A stretch of DNA of 64,000 nucleotides from JAWKMZ01 sp041391965 (GTDB lineage Bacteria; Bacteroidota; Bacteroidia; Flavobacteriales; Flavobacteriaceae): NCBI GenBank assembly GCA_041391965.1, contig JAWKMZ010000002.1, forward strand, positions 372,001-436,000. The letters run 5' to 3'. Positions 17,366 through 26,527 of this stretch are shown here, one piece after another. Under the pieces are notes generated by a model. That model was not told the DNA's origin. It did not search any database and worked only from the letters and a program-made list of their open reading frames with translations. Within the stretch, counting starts at the first letter, position 1. The number at the start of each line of letters is the position of its first letter. Position numbers and translations under genes: made by a program.

Positions 17366-20300
17366 ATGAAGAAATTAGTAATTCTCAGCTTTTTTTCACT
17401 GTTCTTATTGAAAGCTAATGCACAAGAACCTAATGATTGTGTTAATGCAGTTACAGTTTGTGGTAATGGCAATTTTCAATCCAATGCGAGTGGTATAGGT
17501 AATATACAAGAAGTTTCAGGCTGTGGAGGTTTTGAGCATAACTCACTTTGGTTAAGAATAAATATTGTACAATCTGGTACATTGGGCTTTGATTTAATAC
17601 CTTCAGATCCAGATATTCTGGTAGACTATGATTTTTGGGTTTATGGTCCTAATAGAATTTGCTCTAATTTAGGAAATCCAATTCGTTGTGCAACAACCAA
17701 TCCTAATGCAGCAGGTTTACCTAATAACCATACAGGAATAAATGGTTCAACCACTTTAACACAAACAGGCCCTGGAGCTAATGGTAATGGATATGTGTAT
17801 TGGCTTAATGTGACTGCAGGAGAATTTTATTATATAGCAATAGATAGACCAGTAGGCGATGGAGGTTTTGAAATACAATGGACTGGTACTGCAACTGCAG
17901 GAAATGGAGCTTTCCCTTCGCCTCCAGATGCAACACCAATAAACGATTTATTACAATGCAGTAGCACACCAAATATTGCTGTTTTCGATTTAAATAGTAT
18001 TAAAAGTAGTATCAATCCTGATTTAGTAAATAATACCATTGAGTTTTACGCTTCATTAGCTGATGCTGTAGATGGTATTAATCCTTTACCAGGAATTTAT
18101 GCTAATACCACCAACCCTCAACAGATATATGCAAAAGTAAAATCCTATGGTACAGATTGCTATAGCTTAGTTGATTTTAATTTGGTTGTTACTCCTATTC
18201 CTGATGCTTCAATTTCGGCTTCTAATACAGCTATCTGTTCTGGTGAGGATGTCACATTTACAATTACAGGAACACCCAATGCCAATGTAAATTATACCAT
18301 CAATGGTGGTGCGACACAATCAATTCTTTTAGATGCTACAGGAATAGCAACTATCATACAAACATTAACTACTGATACAACAATAGACTTGCAGGTTGCC
18401 CAAATATTAAATGGAGCGAATCAAGTGGTATGTTCGCAAAATTTGAATGTAGATGCAGCAGTTACTGTAACTACTAATACAATTCCTGCAATTACTAACA
18501 ATTCACCAGTTTGTGAAGACGAAGATGGAACATTAGAATTTACAGGTGGAGACCCAAATGCTACAATAACTTATTCTATTGATAATGGTGCTTCTGCAAC
18601 ATTTAATTTAGATGCCACAGGCGCATATACTCTAACATTGCCAAGTTTAACAACAACGACAGTAATTACTATTGAGTCTGTAACTAGTGCAACAGCTCCA
18701 TTTTGTGTGACACAAATAGGTAGTATAGAAACTATAACAGTTAACCCTTTACCAACAGTTGTTGCTCCAAATCCATTATTTGAATGCAACAATGGTGTAA
18801 ATCCAAATTCGGCACCTTTTGATTTAGACGCCCAAAGTGCGGCTATTTCTAATAATGATCCTAATGTTACGGTAAGTTATTACGAAACGATGGCATTGGC
18901 AACTATAGGCGATCCTAATGATGCATTGCTATCACCTTATGATAGTACATCTGCCAATCAAACTATTTATGTTAGAGTTGAAAACGCTCAATCTTGTGTT
19001 GCATATACTACTTTAAATTTGCAAGTTATAGATGCGCCAATTGCAAATGTTGCAACGCCATTAGTGGGTTGTGATGCTGCGAGTCAGGGTTATGGAACTT
19101 TTGATTTGTCTCAAGCCGTGGCTGAGATTACGGCTGGAAATACCCAAGCCGTTACTGTATCTTATCACTTGTCATTAAATGATGCTGAAAATAATGCAAA
19201 CCCAATAACTGATTTTACCACATTTCAAAATACAACCCCTTATTACCAAGCAATTTTTGTAAGAGTATCTTCTCAAACAACAAATTGTTACTCGGTAGTT
19301 GCATTAGATTTAGTAGTATATGATATACCAACTATTGGAACGGTACAATCTTTTACAGTTTGTGATGATGCTACTAATGATGGAATAGCACAATTTGATT
19401 TAAATTCTCAAACGCCAATACTGTTGGCAGGAGCAACAGATATTACTATTTCTTATCACTTATCTCAAGCAGATGCAGATACGAATAGTAATGCCTTGAT
19501 AAGTCCCTACACTAATATTAGTAACCCTCAAACTATTTTCGTGCGCGCTGAAAACAATTTTAATGCAGACTGTTTTGAGACCACCACCTTCAATCTATCG
19601 GTAAACCCCTTACCTACGGTAATAGCACCGACAAACTTAGCAGTATGCGATGACAACGTACCAGATGGATTAACGAGTATCGATTTAAGCATAAAGAACG
19701 TAGAGATCAGTGGTGGTAATCCATCCTATAATGTGAGTTACTATGTAACGCAAGGCGAAGCAGATTCAGGCAGCAATGCCTTAGCAATTCCGTACACCAA
19801 TACAAGCAACCCACAACAAGTTTATGTTCGGGTAGAGAACAGCACTACAGGTTGCTACGACACCACAGTATTGACTTTGGAGGTAGAGCAAGCACCCGTA
19901 GCGAACGTACCGACACCATTAGCGTACTGTGATCCAGACAGTGACGGTTTTGGAGTATTTACCCTAAGCGATGTAGATACAGAGATTACAGGCGGTGTAG
20001 CCGGTTTGACGGTCAGCTACCATGAGACCATGGCTGATGCGGAGAACGACGTCAACGCCTTGATAAGTCCCTACAACAACATCGTAGCCAACACCCAAAC
20101 CGTCTATGCACGCGTGGAGAGTGCCACCATAGCAACGGACTGTGCCACGATAGTACCCTTAGTGCTCATTGTTAACCCAACACCCCAATTAGGCGTAGCC
20201 CCAACAGCCTTAGAAGTCTGTGATGATATTTCAGCAGATGGGATAGCCCAATTTGATTTAACCAGCAAAGAATCAGAGATATTACAAAACCTATCCGACC

Positions 20301-23300
20301 CGAGCCAATATACAGTAAGCTATTACGCGACCCAAGCCGATGCAGCGATGGCCTCCAATGCTATAGCAACCCCAAACAACTACACCAATACAGTACCTTT
20401 CACCCAAACCCTATGGGTACGTGTAGACGATAATGGCAACGGCTGCTATAAACTCACAACCTTAGATTTAATAGTAAACGCCCTACCAGTATTGGTACAG
20501 CCCACCCCATTAGAACTATGTGATGACCACAACCCAGGCGACGAGATGGAAGCCTTTACCTTAGAAGAAGCCAATGCCGAGATTCTCAATGGACAAACAG
20601 GCATCACATTAACCTATTACGAGACCCAGGCTGATGCCGATGCAGGGAGCAATTCCATAAGCAGCCCATACACCAATACGGTCAATCCACAGACTGTTTT
20701 TGTACGTGCAGAAAACAACAGCACAGGCTGTATGAGCACCATTACCTTACTGTTGAGAGTCAACCCAGTACCATCCCCAGCCACACCGACAGCCATAGAA
20801 GTCTGCGATGAAGACAACGATGGATATGCAAGCTTTGACTTAGAGACCAGAACCCAAGAGATCATCAATGGAGAGTTAGATATTGCCATCACCTACCATG
20901 AAACCATGGATGATGCCAATACAGGACAAAACCCATTAGTGAGTCCTTACAATAACATCGTTCCAAACACCCAAACCGTTTATGCACGCGCAGAAAACAC
21001 AGTAACAGGCTGCTATAGTATAGTGGCATTAGAGCTGAACGTCCTCCCATCCCCAGTAGTTCCGTTAGCTATGGCTGACTATGTTGTTTGTGACACCGAC
21101 AGCAATGGCATTGCTCAGTTTGATTTGACCACACAAAATGCCATAATCTTAGGGACACAGAACCCAAGCAATTTTACATTGACCTACCATTTGAGTCAAG
21201 CCAATGCCGATGCAGGGACCAATCCGATAGTAAACGTAGGGAACTACACCAACATTAGCAACCCACAGACCATCTATATACGCTTAGAAAGCGTAGCCAA
21301 TGGCTGTGTCACAACAGGCGCATTTGACCTCCGTGTAGAATTGCCACCAGTAGCCGTACAGCCAACCCCATTACAAGTATGCGATGATGATGTAGCCGAT
21401 GAGATAACAATGTTCGATTTGACCATAAAAGACAATGAGATTACAGGAGGCGAAGCCAGTTGGAGCACCAGCTATTATACCACAAATGCAGACGCCCAAG
21501 CAGACACCAATGCCATAGACCCAGCAACAGCCTATACCAATATGTCCGTAAACGGCAACCCTGCCAATCCCCAAACACTATATGTACGTGTAACCGATAC
21601 CGATACAGGCTGTACCGATTTTACGACGTTGACCATCCGTGTATTACCCAACCCAACCCCAAGTTTAGATCCGAGTGATTTGGAGTTATGCGATGACATC
21701 AATACAGGCGATGGGCAAGAAGTTTTTGATTTGACCCTCAATGAAGCCTATATCATCAATGGCGAATCAGGTGTAACAGCGAGCTATTACGAAACACCAT
21801 CAGATGCAGAAGAAGGCACCAATGCCATATCAGATCCAACGCAGTACACCAATACGAACACCGATTATAGTGCACAAACCATTTATGTACGAGTGACCAA
21901 TGACATTACAGGTTGTTACACCATCGTCAACTTTAACATTAGCGTTCATCCGTTACCAGAAGTTGTAGCTGTGACCGATTATATCATCTGTGAACTCAAT
22001 ACCGATGGAGCAGCAGGCTTTGCCCTCACTACCAAAGATGCAGAAGTATTAAATGGTCAAGACCCAACAATGTTCAACGTGAGCTATCATGCAACGCAGG
22101 CCGATGCCGATGACCTGATGAATGCTTTGGTAAGTCCTTATACCAATACCAGCAATCCACAGCAAATCTTTGTAGCCATCACCAATGTAAATACAGGCTG
22201 TTCCATCAGCACACAGAGTTTTTATATAGAAGTACAAGAAGCCGCAGTGGCCAACGCCCCAGTAGCTCCTTATGAGATATGTGATACGACAGGCGATAAC
22301 GACGGTTTTGCACAGTTTGATCTCACGACGCAGAACGCAGAAGTCTTAGGCGGTCAAGACCCATCCAATTATATAGTAACATACTATGCATCGGATGCCG
22401 ATGCGATGTTAGGGGTGAACCCCATACCAACCCTATATGAAAACATAGAAAACCCCCAAGTTATTTATGTTCGTGTTGACAACGATACCCCCAATGGTTT
22501 AGGTCAAGACAGTTCCATCTGCTTTGATGTAGCAGCATTGACCCTACAAGTAGATTTATTACCAATATTTGATTTGGAAGACAGTTACATATTATGTTTA
22601 GATACCAACGGCACCGAAGTGGTAAATCCACCAGTATTAGATACAGGACTTTCAGCATCAGACTACAGCTTTGAATGGAGTTTAGACGGGGTAGTGTTAC
22701 CAACAGAAATAGGCTCAAGTTTAGCAGCCACCCAAGCAGGAACCTATAGTGTCGAGGTCACCAATATAGCGACGAGCTGTAGCAATACCGACAGTGCGGA
22801 AGTGATAGCGAGTACCCCACCAACAGTAGTTGCAACAGTAAGCACACAAGCTTTTTCAGAAATCCACGTTATAGAAGCAGTAGCGACAGGAACAGGCGAT
22901 TACGAATACAGTTTAGATAATGGCGCTTGGCAGAGCAGTGGCACATTTAGTGATGTGACCTTTGGTGAGCACACTATAAGAGCACGAGACATAAAAGGCT
23001 GTGGCGAGGCAAGCACGACAGTGACTGTAATGGATTACCCACATTACTTCACACCCAATGGCGATGGTTACCATGATACGTGGAACATTGTTGGTTTGTC
23101 AGGCCAACCTAGCGCAAAAATTTATATATTTGACAGATTTGGAAAGTTACTCAAGCAGATAAGTCCATCAGGCCAAGGATGGAATGGAACCTATAATGGA
23201 GAACAGATGCCATCGAGTGATTATTGGTTTACTGTAGAATATGTAGAACCAACAACCAATCAACAAAAAGAGTTTAAAGCCCATTTTACTTTGAAAAGAT

Positions 23301-23302
23301 AA
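17366..23302 (+). CDS. Giant T9SS-secreted repeat protein with type B sorting domain
   Basis: 1978 residues from the ATG at 17366. A TTG at 17330 is in frame but lies inside the hairpin before the gene. Signal peptide ends at LLKANAQ. An N-terminal cysteine-containing domain (NDCVNAVTVCGNGNFQ) is followed by a linker and then at least 13 tandem ~90-residue units, plus one divergent copy near residue 190. Each unit has the pattern VCDD...DG.A.FDLT, SYH.TQADA, PYTNTSNPQ.I.VRVEN, TGCY and a closing V.P.P. The C-terminus holds an Ig-like segment and a type B sorting domain (HYFTPNGDGYHDTWNIVGLS ... IYIFDRFGKLLKQI ... MPSSDYWFTVEY). It is probably a cell-surface stalk or adhesin. No SprF-like partner follows, so it may use the one at 14271 (inference). 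Base composition changes part-way through (see findings). Confidence 0.9.
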   Translation: MKKLVILSFFSLFLLKANAQEPNDCVNAVTVCGNGNFQSNASGIGNIQEVSGCGGFEHNSLWLRINIVQSGTLGFDLIPSDPDILVDYDFWVYGPNRICSNLGNPIRCATTNPNAAGLPNNHTGINGSTTLTQTGPGANGNGYVYWLNVTAGEFYYIAIDRPVGDGGFEIQWTGTATAGNGAFPSPPDATPINDLLQCSSTPNIAVFDLNSIKSSINPDLVNNTIEFYASLADAVDGINPLPGIYANTTNPQQIYAKVKSYGTDCYSLVDFNLVVTPIPDASISASNTAICSGEDVTFTITGTPNANVNYTINGGATQSILLDATGIATIIQTLTTDTTIDLQVAQILNGANQVVCSQNLNVDAAVTVTTNTIPAITNNSPVCEDEDGTLEFTGGDPNATITYSIDNGASATFNLDATGAYTLTLPSLTTTTVITIESVTSATAPFCVTQIGSIETITVNPLPTVVAPNPLFECNNGVNPNSAPFDLDAQSAAISNNDPNVTVSYYETMALATIGDPNDALLSPYDSTSANQTIYVRVENAQSCVAYTTLNLQVIDAPIANVATPLVGCDAASQGYGTFDLSQAVAEITAGNTQAVTVSYHLSLNDAENNANPITDFTTFQNTTPYYQAIFVRVSSQTTNCYSVVALDLVVYDIPTIGTVQSFTVCDDATNDGIAQFDLNSQTPILLAGATDITISYHLSQADADTNSNALISPYTNISNPQTIFVRAENNFNADCFETTTFNLSVNPLPTVIAPTNLAVCDDNVPDGLTSIDLSIKNVEISGGNPSYNVSYYVTQGEADSGSNALAIPYTNTSNPQQVYVRVENSTTGCYDTTVLTLEVEQAPVANVPTPLAYCDPDSDGFGVFTLSDVDTEITGGVAGLTVSYHETMADAENDVNALISPYNNIVANTQTVYARVESATIATDCATIVPLVLIVNPTPQLGVAPTALEVCDDISADGIAQFDLTSKESEILQNLSDPSQYTVSYYATQADAAMASNAIATPNNYTNTVPFTQTLWVRVDDNGNGCYKLTTLDLIVNALPVLVQPTPLELCDDHNPGDEMEAFTLEEANAEILNGQTGITLTYYETQADADAGSNSISSPYTNTVNPQTVFVRAENNSTGCMSTITLLLRVNPVPSPATPTAIEVCDEDNDGYASFDLETRTQEIINGELDIAITYHETMDDANTGQNPLVSPYNNIVPNTQTVYARAENTVTGCYSIVALELNVLPSPVVPLAMADYVVCDTDSNGIAQFDLTTQNAIILGTQNPSNFTLTYHLSQANADAGTNPIVNVGNYTNISNPQTIYIRLESVANGCVTTGAFDLRVELPPVAVQPTPLQVCDDDVADEITMFDLTIKDNEITGGEASWSTSYYTTNADAQADTNAIDPATAYTNMSVNGNPANPQTLYVRVTDTDTGCTDFTTLTIRVLPNPTPSLDPSDLELCDDINTGDGQEVFDLTLNEAYIINGESGVTASYYETPSDAEEGTNAISDPTQYTNTNTDYSAQTIYVRVTNDITGCYTIVNFNISVHPLPEVVAVTDYIICELNTDGAAGFALTTKDAEVLNGQDPTMFNVSYHATQADADDLMNALVSPYTNTSNPQQIFVAITNVNTGCSISTQSFYIEVQEAAVANAPVAPYEICDTTGDNDGFAQFDLTTQNAEVLGGQDPSNYIVTYYASDADAMLGVNPIPTLYENIENPQVIYVRVDNDTPNGLGQDSSICFDVAALTLQVDLLPIFDLEDSYILCLDTNGTEVVNPPVLDTGLSASDYSFEWSLDGVVLPTEIGSSLAATQAGTYSVEVTNIATSCSNTDSAEVIASTPPTVVATVSTQAFSEIHVIEAVATGTGDYEYSLDNGAWQSSGTFSDVTFGEHTIRARDIKGCGEASTTVTVMDYPHYFTPNGDGYHDTWNIVGLSGQPSAKIYIFDRFGKLLKQISPSGQGWNGTYNGEQMPSSDYWFTVEYVEPTTNQQKEFKAHFTLKR
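18768..22560 (+). repeat. About 13 tandem ~90-residue coding repeats
   Basis: The units begin near PNPLFECNN, TPLVGCDAA, QSFTVCDDA, TNLAVCDDN, TPLAYCDPD, TALEVCDDI, TPLELCDDH, TAIEVCDED, ADYVVCDTD, TPLQVCDDD, SDLELCDDI, TDYIICELN and APYEICDTT. Some pairs are close at DNA level: about 49 bp around 20069-20116 and 20942-20990 (CCCAAACCGT then TATGCACGCG in both) differ at only a few positions, suggesting duplication or gene conversion. Confidence 0.85.
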
Positions 23303-23320
23303 AAGATAAGCGTTTTTTGT

Positions 23321-23328
23321 TATATTTG
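23321..23328 (+). promoter_or_regulatory. Candidate -7 element for the MtfA-like gene
   Basis: TATATTTG is an exact TAnnTTTG match, 53 bp before the ATG at 23382. No TTTG lies at the usual -33 distance, so this is a partial promoter call. Confidence 0.4.
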
Positions 23329-23381
23329 ATAACTCCCTCACAATGTATTGTTTAAAATAACGTTAGTGAAAGGTGATATTC

Positions 23382-24224
23382 ATGCTACTCATAGAACAAT
23401 TTTCATTATCAAGTAAGATTATTCTTGGAATTTTCTTAACTATTCTGTGTTTGATGATGATTAATTATTCGTTGCGAATGATAGAATTAGGGTATGTGAT
23501 GAAACACAAAAAGCCATATTTTGTGTATTTCCCATTTTTTTTGAAGCGGCTAAAAAATCAACAACTTTCCACTTTAAAAAATCAATTTTCATTTTATAGT
23601 AAGTTATCCACAAAACATCAACGTTATTTTGAACATCGTGTTGCTTCTTTTATTAATGACAAGCAATTTATAGGAAGAGAAGGTTTGCAAATAACAGATG
23701 AGATGAGAGTTTTAGTTTCAGCTACTGCAGTGATGCTTACTTTTGGGTTTAGAGATTTTTATATTGGATTGCTTAGCAGAATTTTTATTTATCCTGATGA
23801 ATTTTATTCTGCCATAAATGGCGAATATCATAAAGGTGAATTCAATCCAAAAATGGAAACATTGGTTTTGTCTTGGAAAGATTTTAAAAGTGGTTTTGAA
23901 ACCAAAGAAGACAAGATTAATTTAGGAATACATGAGTTTGCACATGCCATTCATCTTAATAGTATAAAAGAAAATGATGTGAGCTCTACTATTTTTTCAG
24001 ATTCATTTAAAGAGATAACAGAACTATTGTCTAACCATGAAGATTTAAGGAAAAACCTTATAGCTTCTCGCTATTTTAGAGATTACGCGTACACCAATCA
24101 GTACGAGTTTTTAGCAGTCATAATAGAATCTTTTATTGAAAAACCTCAAGATTTTAGGGCACAATTTCCTGATATTTACACAAAGACCAAGCAGATGCTC
24201 AACTTTAATTTTGCTGGTTATTGA
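23382..24224 (+). CDS. Zinc-dependent peptidase, MtfA (M90) family
   Basis: 280 residues from the ATG at 23382, preceded by AAAGG at a ribosome-binding-like distance; a GTG at 23373 is the other option. There is an N-terminal transmembrane helix (about 10-28, IILGIFLTILCLMM) and then a soluble peptidase domain with the zinc motif HEFAH (within LGIHEFAHAIHLNS) and a downstream conserved block containing NQYEFLAVIIESFIEKP. E. coli MtfA is an aminopeptidase that binds the glucose regulator Mlc; Bacteroidota lack that system, so the substrate here is unknown. The membrane anchor is not in the E. coli protein. Its stop codon directly abuts the convergent rpe stop with no spacer. Confidence 0.82.
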   Translation: MLLIEQFSLSSKIILGIFLTILCLMMINYSLRMIELGYVMKHKKPYFVYFPFFLKRLKNQQLSTLKNQFSFYSKLSTKHQRYFEHRVASFINDKQFIGREGLQITDEMRVLVSATAVMLTFGFRDFYIGLLSRIFIYPDEFYSAINGEYHKGEFNPKMETLVLSWKDFKSGFETKEDKINLGIHEFAHAIHLNSIKENDVSSTIFSDSFKEITELLSNHEDLRKNLIASRYFRDYAYTNQYEFLAVIIESFIEKPQDFRAQFPDIYTKTKQMLNFNFAGY

Positions 24225-24887
24225 TTACGCATTAGCTAATGCTTTTAAATCTTTTGTAATCTCTATCGGATTTTCACTTCCAAAAACATAACTTCCTGCT
24301 ACCAATACATCTGCACCTACCTCAACTAATTGTTTTGCATTTTTATTAGTGACGCCTCCATCAATTTCTATCAGCGTTGAAGCTCCTTTTTTATGAATGA
24401 GTTCTTTTAATTGTTTTACTTTATTATAAGTGTTTTCAATAAAACTTTGTCCGCCAAAACCTGGGTTTACACTCATCATACATACCAAATCAATATCATT
24501 TATCGTGTCTTCTAACAAACTTACATTGGTATGTGGGTTTAACGCAACACCTGCTTTCATACCTTCAGTTTTAATGGCTTGTAAGGTTCTGTGTAAGTGT
24601 GTACAAGCTTCGTAATGAACCGTTAAAATGTTGCTTCCTAAGTTGGCAAAAGTTTTGATATATCTGTCAGGATTTACAATCATCAAATGCACATCAATAG
24701 GTTTTTTGGCATGTTTTGAAATGGCTTTTAAAACAGGCATTCCAAACGAAATATTTGGAACAAAAACACCATCCATAATATCTATATGAAACCAATCAGC
24801 CTCACTTTGGTTGACCATTTCTATGTCGCGTTGAAGGTTGGCAAAATCGGCTGCTAAAATTGAAGGTGCTATTAATTTAGAACTCAT
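24225..24887 (-). CDS. rpe: Ribulose-phosphate 3-epimerase
   Basis: 220 residues, the usual length for this TIM-barrel enzyme, which interconverts ribulose 5-phosphate and xylulose 5-phosphate in the pentose phosphate pathway. Visible signatures are SKLIAPSILAADFANL at the start, the metal/catalytic strand DWFHIDIMDGVFVPNISFG, the histidine in DVHLMI, the phosphate-binding VNPGFGGQSF, and IEIDGGVTNKNA near the end. It has its own -7 element (24913-24920) and follows the rpoD terminator, so it is probably transcribed alone. Confidence 0.97.
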   Translation of the reverse strand: MSSKLIAPSILAADFANLQRDIEMVNQSEADWFHIDIMDGVFVPNISFGMPVLKAISKHAKKPIDVHLMIVNPDRYIKTFANLGSNILTVHYEACTHLHRTLQAIKTEGMKAGVALNPHTNVSLLEDTINDIDLVCMMSVNPGFGGQSFIENTYNKVKQLKELIHKKGASTLIEIDGGVTNKNAKQLVEVGADVLVAGSYVFGSENPIEITKDLKALANA

Positions 24888-24912
24888 TTGTTGTGTTGTT
24901 GTTTTGTTGTTG

Positions 24913-24920
24913 CAAAAGTA
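24913..24920 (-). promoter_or_regulatory. -7 promoter element for rpe
   Basis: On the minus strand TACTTTTG matches TAnnTTTG exactly, 25 bp upstream of the rpe start codon. The -33 position falls within the rpoD terminator and has no TTTG at the normal distance. Confidence 0.45.
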
Positions 24921-24923
24921 GGC

Positions 24924-24958
24924 AAAAAAATGAACCCTCGGTAATCAGCCGAGGGTTC
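24924..24958 (-). terminator. Terminator of rpoD
   Basis: A 10-bp stem (GAACCCTCGG at 24932-24941 with CCGAGGGTTC at 24949-24958) is followed on the minus strand by CA and seven T (24924-24930). Confidence 0.92.
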
Positions 24959-25033
24959 TTTCATCAATCAAAAAACGAACAGTTATGTTGTAACTGTTTG
25001 TTACGTTAATTTAGTCGTAATTATTGGGAATTA

Positions 25034-25897
25034 CTATCCTAAATATGTTTTTAATATTTTACTTCTTGAAGTATGTTTCAATCTTCTAATTGCTTTTTCT
25101 TTTATTTGACGTACACGTTCGCGAGTTAAATCGAAGGTTTCACCAATTTCTTCTAATGTCATTGGATGTTGGTCGCCTAAACCAAAATAAAGACGTATAA
25201 CATCTGCTTCACGTGGCGTTAAGGTTTCTAAAGCTCTTTCAATTTCTGTACGTAATGATTCATGTAATAAATCTTTGTCTGGATTTGGCGATTCTCCACT
25301 TCGTAATACATCGTATAAGTTAGAATCTTCACCTTCAACTAAAGGTGCATCCATAGAGACGTGACGACCAGAGTTTTTCATAGACTCTTTTACGTCATTA
25401 ATAGTCATGTCTAACTCTTTTGCAATTTCTTCTGCACTTGGTGGACGTTCATGACTTTGTTCTAAAAACGCAAACGTTTTGTTGATTTTGTTAATAGAAC
25501 CAATTTTGTTTAATGGCAAACGTACAATACGCGATTGTTCAGCTAATGCTTGAAGAATGGATTGACGTATCCACCATACGGCATACGATATGAATTTGAA
25601 ACCACGTGTTTCATCAAAACGTTGTGCCGCTTTTATAAGGCCTAAATTACCTTCGTTAATTAAATCGGGTAAAGTTAAACCTTGATTTTGATATTGCTTT
25701 GCTACCGAAACTACAAAACGTAAATTTGCTTTGGTTAATTTTTCTAAAGCGCGTTGATCACCAGCTTTGATGCGTTGTGCTAATTCTACTTCTTCGTCTG
25801 CGGTAATTAAGTCAACTTTTCCAATTTCTTGAAGATATTTGTCTAGCGAAGCAGTTTCTCTATTGGTTACCTGCTTCGTGATTTTAAGTTGTCTCAT
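25034..25897 (-). CDS. rpoD: Primary RNA polymerase sigma-70 factor (Bacteroidota short type)
   Basis: 287 residues, typical for the group 1 sigma factor of Bacteroidota, which lacks the long region 1.1 and non-conserved insert. Visible are region 1.2 (DKYLQEIGKVDLITADEEVE), region 2 (LRFVVSVAKQYQNQGLTLPD, EGNLGLIKAAQRFD, FISYAVWWIRQSILQAL), region 3 (RIVRLPLNKIGSINKI) and region 4 (LTPREADVIRLYFGLG, LEEIGETFDLTRERVRQIKE). It directs transcription from the TAnnTTTG promoters seen elsewhere in the window. The 84-bp gap before the next gene holds no exact promoter consensus on this strand. Confidence 0.98.
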   Translation of the reverse strand: MRQLKITKQVTNRETASLDKYLQEIGKVDLITADEEVELAQRIKAGDQRALEKLTKANLRFVVSVAKQYQNQGLTLPDLINEGNLGLIKAAQRFDETRGFKFISYAVWWIRQSILQALAEQSRIVRLPLNKIGSINKINKTFAFLEQSHERPPSAEEIAKELDMTINDVKESMKNSGRHVSMDAPLVEGEDSNLYDVLRSGESPNPDKDLLHESLRTEIERALETLTPREADVIRLYFGLGDQHPMTLEEIGETFDLTRERVRQIKEKAIRRLKHTSRSKILKTYLG

Positions 25898-25981
25898 CTA
25901 AATGTCTTTCTCTTTTTTTAAAGTGAATATTACTTTACTAAGTAGTTATACGTAACAAACACTAAAAATGTTACAAAAGAT

Positions 25982-26356
25982 TTAAATTTTAATTAATTTT
26001 TTATCGTTAAGGTTAATATCATTCAACATTTCATTGGTAAATTTGTAGTGACCACGTGTGGTAATAATTTTAAAACGATGTGATTTTAAATTGCTTAACG
26101 TATTTAAAAATAGCCATTTAGATTTTAATAAGTTTGGCTCATCCGATTTTAAACTGAGTTCAAAAAAGTGTTTTCTACCTTCTTTTTCAGCTACAATATC
26201 TGGTGTAATATCAATATCGCTACCAACTTTATGATAGGATTTAGGAGTGTCATAACCTTCCATATCAGCTTTGATATTTTCAAAACCACTGTTTTCTAAG
26301 TAAGCCAATGAGTTACTTAAAATGTCTGAATATTTTGCTTTGTCTGTGTAAACCAT
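25982..26356 (-). CDS. Uncharacterised 124-residue protein, possibly nuclease-fold-like
   Basis: I do not recognise the family. The protein is small, soluble and has no signal peptide. The central stretch TPDIVAEKEGRKHFFELSLK looks like the core of a PD-(D/E)XK fold: an acidic residue, a hairpin, then E-L-S where active nucleases usually have E-x-K. It is followed by SKWLFLNTLSNLKSHRFKII, which fits the next helix and strand. If the fold is right, the missing lysine argues against catalysis, though LSLK could supply one out of register. It lies alone between rpoD and the GLPGLI gene. Codon use is like that of its neighbours. Confidence 0.6.
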   Translation of the reverse strand: MVYTDKAKYSDILSNSLAYLENSGFENIKADMEGYDTPKSYHKVGSDIDITPDIVAEKEGRKHFFELSLKSDEPNLLKSKWLFLNTLSNLKSHRFKIITTRGHYKFTNEMLNDINLNDKKLIKI

Positions 26357-26527
26357 AACCTATAATGTAATAAAAATTATGAGAAAAGCAAATTATTAAC
26401 GGTATTTAACGTTTTGAATCGTCAGTATTAATAAATTGTTTTATGAAAATTTTAACATTCAAAAACCTAACTAATGCTTGTTTTGTAAGTCTAATTAACA
26501 ACTTAATTAAACCAAGACTTTAAACAC

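Noticed and set aside
21274..21741. Several overlapping frames on both strands within the repeat protein
   Set aside because: They are shadows of a long, clearly conserved coding frame, and their sequences are low-complexity translations of the repeat DNA.
18768..22560. Regularly spaced repeats that could be taken for a CRISPR-like array
   Set aside because: Units are ~270 bp, in frame, and conserved at protein level with no short identical repeats and spacers.
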